Shown one piece after another: positions 62,707 through 64,000 of a stretch of 64,000 nt of DNA. Within the stretch, counting starts at the first letter, position 1, and each line of letters begins with the position of its first letter. The DNA comes from Cryptomeria japonica (Eukaryota > Streptophyta > Pinopsida > Cupressales > Cupressaceae). The stretch is from NCBI RefSeq assembly GCF_030272615.1, contig NC_081405.1:653876920-653940919 (forward strand), in the 5' to 3' direction. Under the pieces are notes generated by a model, which worked only from the letters and a program-made list of their open reading frames with translations, did not search any database and was not told the origin of the DNA. Both the position numbers and the translations under genes were made by a program.

Positions 62707-64000
62707 AATTAATGTGCGAGCAGCGCATTGGTTCAAAGAATAGTTGATGTATAGGAGATACCAGTTCTGAACTTGATTGATCACGAACTAGATGAAAAGC
62801 GAGGTGTTTAGCTTGATTCGAAGTGATGAAGCTGAATGAAGTCTGATTAAAGCAATACCATTCCCGAACTTGGTTGAACTAGGAATGATAGAATACAAAA
62901 GATACTGAACTTGAACTTGATTGATCAAGAAGCAGATCTTACTGCTCTAGAACTTGATTGATCTAGACACAGCGAGTGATGATTAAAATTGATCTTGAAC
63001 TTGATTGATCAAGATACAATGAAGATAAACTGTTCAGCTTGATCCAAAGTGACAAATATTGAACACCTGCTTAAATTGAGTGTGATCAAAGAAACTCTTT
63101 AAACCCTTGATTGAGTTTAAATGAATAATTAACTTGATGAAAAGTGATGAAACTAATTAAAGTTAAGAGATTGATTCAGATGAAGACAAATATTAGCTTG
63201 ATTTGAAGCGATGAAACTGATATGCCCCTAGTGATTGATTTGATTCAGATGATTAAAAAATCTCAACTTGATATAAACTAATGAAGTTGAGATGCCCCTA
63301 GCGATGAGGTCTTATTTGATTGATTTTCTTTAGTTGAAAAAGATTTTTTGCTTGACTTTCGATGAAGATTTAAAAAATTTCTTGACATTGAAGAAGATGT
63401 GAGGTCATAAGGACATGAGTATGCCCCCTCGGGAGCGAAATCGAAAGATAGCGAGGGTACGTAATGATAGGCAATTTTGTGCGATGATAAGTTGTTTTGA
63501 GCATAAATTGATTCAGAGGAATTTTTGAAAATTTTGCATTGATTGATAGTAGAAATTAAATTGAGATTCAGCATTGAAATTGAGCACAAAGTTAAAGAAA
63601 GAGCATTTGATGAAAAGTGCTAAGTGGTCCAAATTCTGAAATTGACTAGAAAAATGATCTCGAATTTCAATTTTGATCCCGAAAATGGAATCAGGATGGT
63701 CAAATTAGCTAAGGGTACAATTTTCATGTCCATTGGAGCAAGTTGAAATATTAGGTTTTTGGCTATCTATGGGACAAAAGTGTCATTTTCAATTCATTTT
63801 GACCCTCAAAGTTTGAAAATTCAAAAAGCCTTCAATGAAGAAAATGGTGGTCCCTACTCGTCAACATCGATTCGAGCACCAGAGGAGACATAATTGACCT
63901 CGAAACTATGAGCCAGCAGTAAGTGATTGATCTTAAGCCTGTTTGTGTTTCCAATTTGAATTTTTGTTATGCATTTTTCAAGTTTTTCACGGGTTTTGGG
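62707..64000 (-). other. I internal 3' region, no recognisable gene
   Basis: About 1.3 kb without pol similarity on either strand. The part 62765-63290 consists of degenerate short phrases: GAACTTGATTGATCAAGA-type (62770, 62913, 62950, 62995) and AGCTTGATTCGAAGTGATGAA-like (several between 62810 and 63280). The 103-codon minus-strand frame at 63278-63589 has no family signature. Confidence 0.5.

Larger units (their letters stand above)
54724..64000 (+). mobile_element. Element H: long-LTR, pol-less element in the A reverse transcriptase
   Basis: Two direct copies of a sequence starting TGTTGGGACCTATAAAATT at 54724 and 59527 enclose 2.4 kb of internal sequence. The left LTR is about 2.36 kb. 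The right LTR is interrupted at 61640 by element I, so the right end and TSD are out of the window. Internal coding capacity is small and contains no protease, RT or integrase motif. LTR length and the GGCGACTCTACTGGGG-type PBS fit the Ty3 Tat/Ogre type better than copia. Confidence 0.85.
61640..64000 (-). mobile_element. Element I: minus-strand Ty3-type element, 3' part only
   Basis: On the minus strand, internal sequence (64000 down to 62707) is followed by a PPT and an LTR (62692 to 61640). The LTR end lies exactly where the two H LTRs lose colinearity. The likely TSD is gtaac (61635-61639); its partner is out of the window. Confidence 0.85.

Overview
This window looks like intergenic DNA from a large plant nuclear genome. 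A gymnosperm is plausible from the density and depth of nested LTR retrotransposons, but nothing in the sequence fixes the species. I find no host protein gene, tRNA or rRNA gene, CRISPR array or prokaryotic feature. Nearly everything can be assigned to retroelements inserted into one another, and most boundaries are supported by LTR pairs, primer binding sites (PBS), polypurine tracts (PPT) or target-site duplications (TSD). I use letters A-K as local names for the elements.

Layout. 1-3233: J, a minus-strand Ty3-type element (LTR 2464-3233) that runs off the left edge and sits inside the gag of K. 3234-5672: K, a minus-strand copia element (gag plus 5' LTR), itself inside a LINE reverse-transcriptase fragment (5673-6495). 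6496-9385: AT-rich sequence I cannot assign. 9386-13523: F, a 5'-truncated pol-less copia-type element, abutting G, a minus-strand copia RT fragment (13524-14110). From 14111 the host is A, a plus-strand copia element with gag, protease, integrase and RT. A is split by E (17137-26869, Ty3-type, no pol, TSD gtact), by B (27315-53759, TSD caaag) and by H (54724 onward). C (27385-45716, TSD actac) lies inside the 5' LTR of B, and D (31155-41649, TSD gtact) lies inside ORF2 of C, so the nest A>B>C>D is four deep. H (LTR 54724-57087, internal to 59526, second LTR from 59527) is cut at 61640 by I, a minus-strand Ty3-type element that runs off the right edge.

Most interesting biology. B, C and F are copies of a copia-type LTR family (intact size about 8 kb). 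They have an initiator-Met-tRNA PBS and several PPT-like tracts but no protease, integrase or RT. B and C instead carry ORF1 (coiled coil plus four or five CCHC zinc knuckles) and ORF2, a protein of about 1,120-1,140 residues in a family I do not recognise; F keeps only ORF2. ORF2 has its own TATA-like sequence 270-290 bp upstream of its ATG. Reading frames of ORF1 and ORF2 are intact over their whole length in B and C apart from nonsense codons, and every one of these can be derived from CAG, CAA or CGA by a single C-to-T change.

Two Ty3-type insertions show unusual rearrangements. D has the structure LTR-LTR-internal-LTR with an 8-bp spacer between the tandem LTRs. E has LTR-internal-61 bp of LTR-a 294-bp copy of the host flank including its TSD-full LTR. 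D and E entered the same 9-bp target word and share an unusual PBS. D, E and H all lack recognisable pol. D nevertheless keeps an uninterrupted 932-codon ORF with retropepsin and G-patch domains. Several families carry their own degenerate, CpG-containing repeated word in the LTR or leader.
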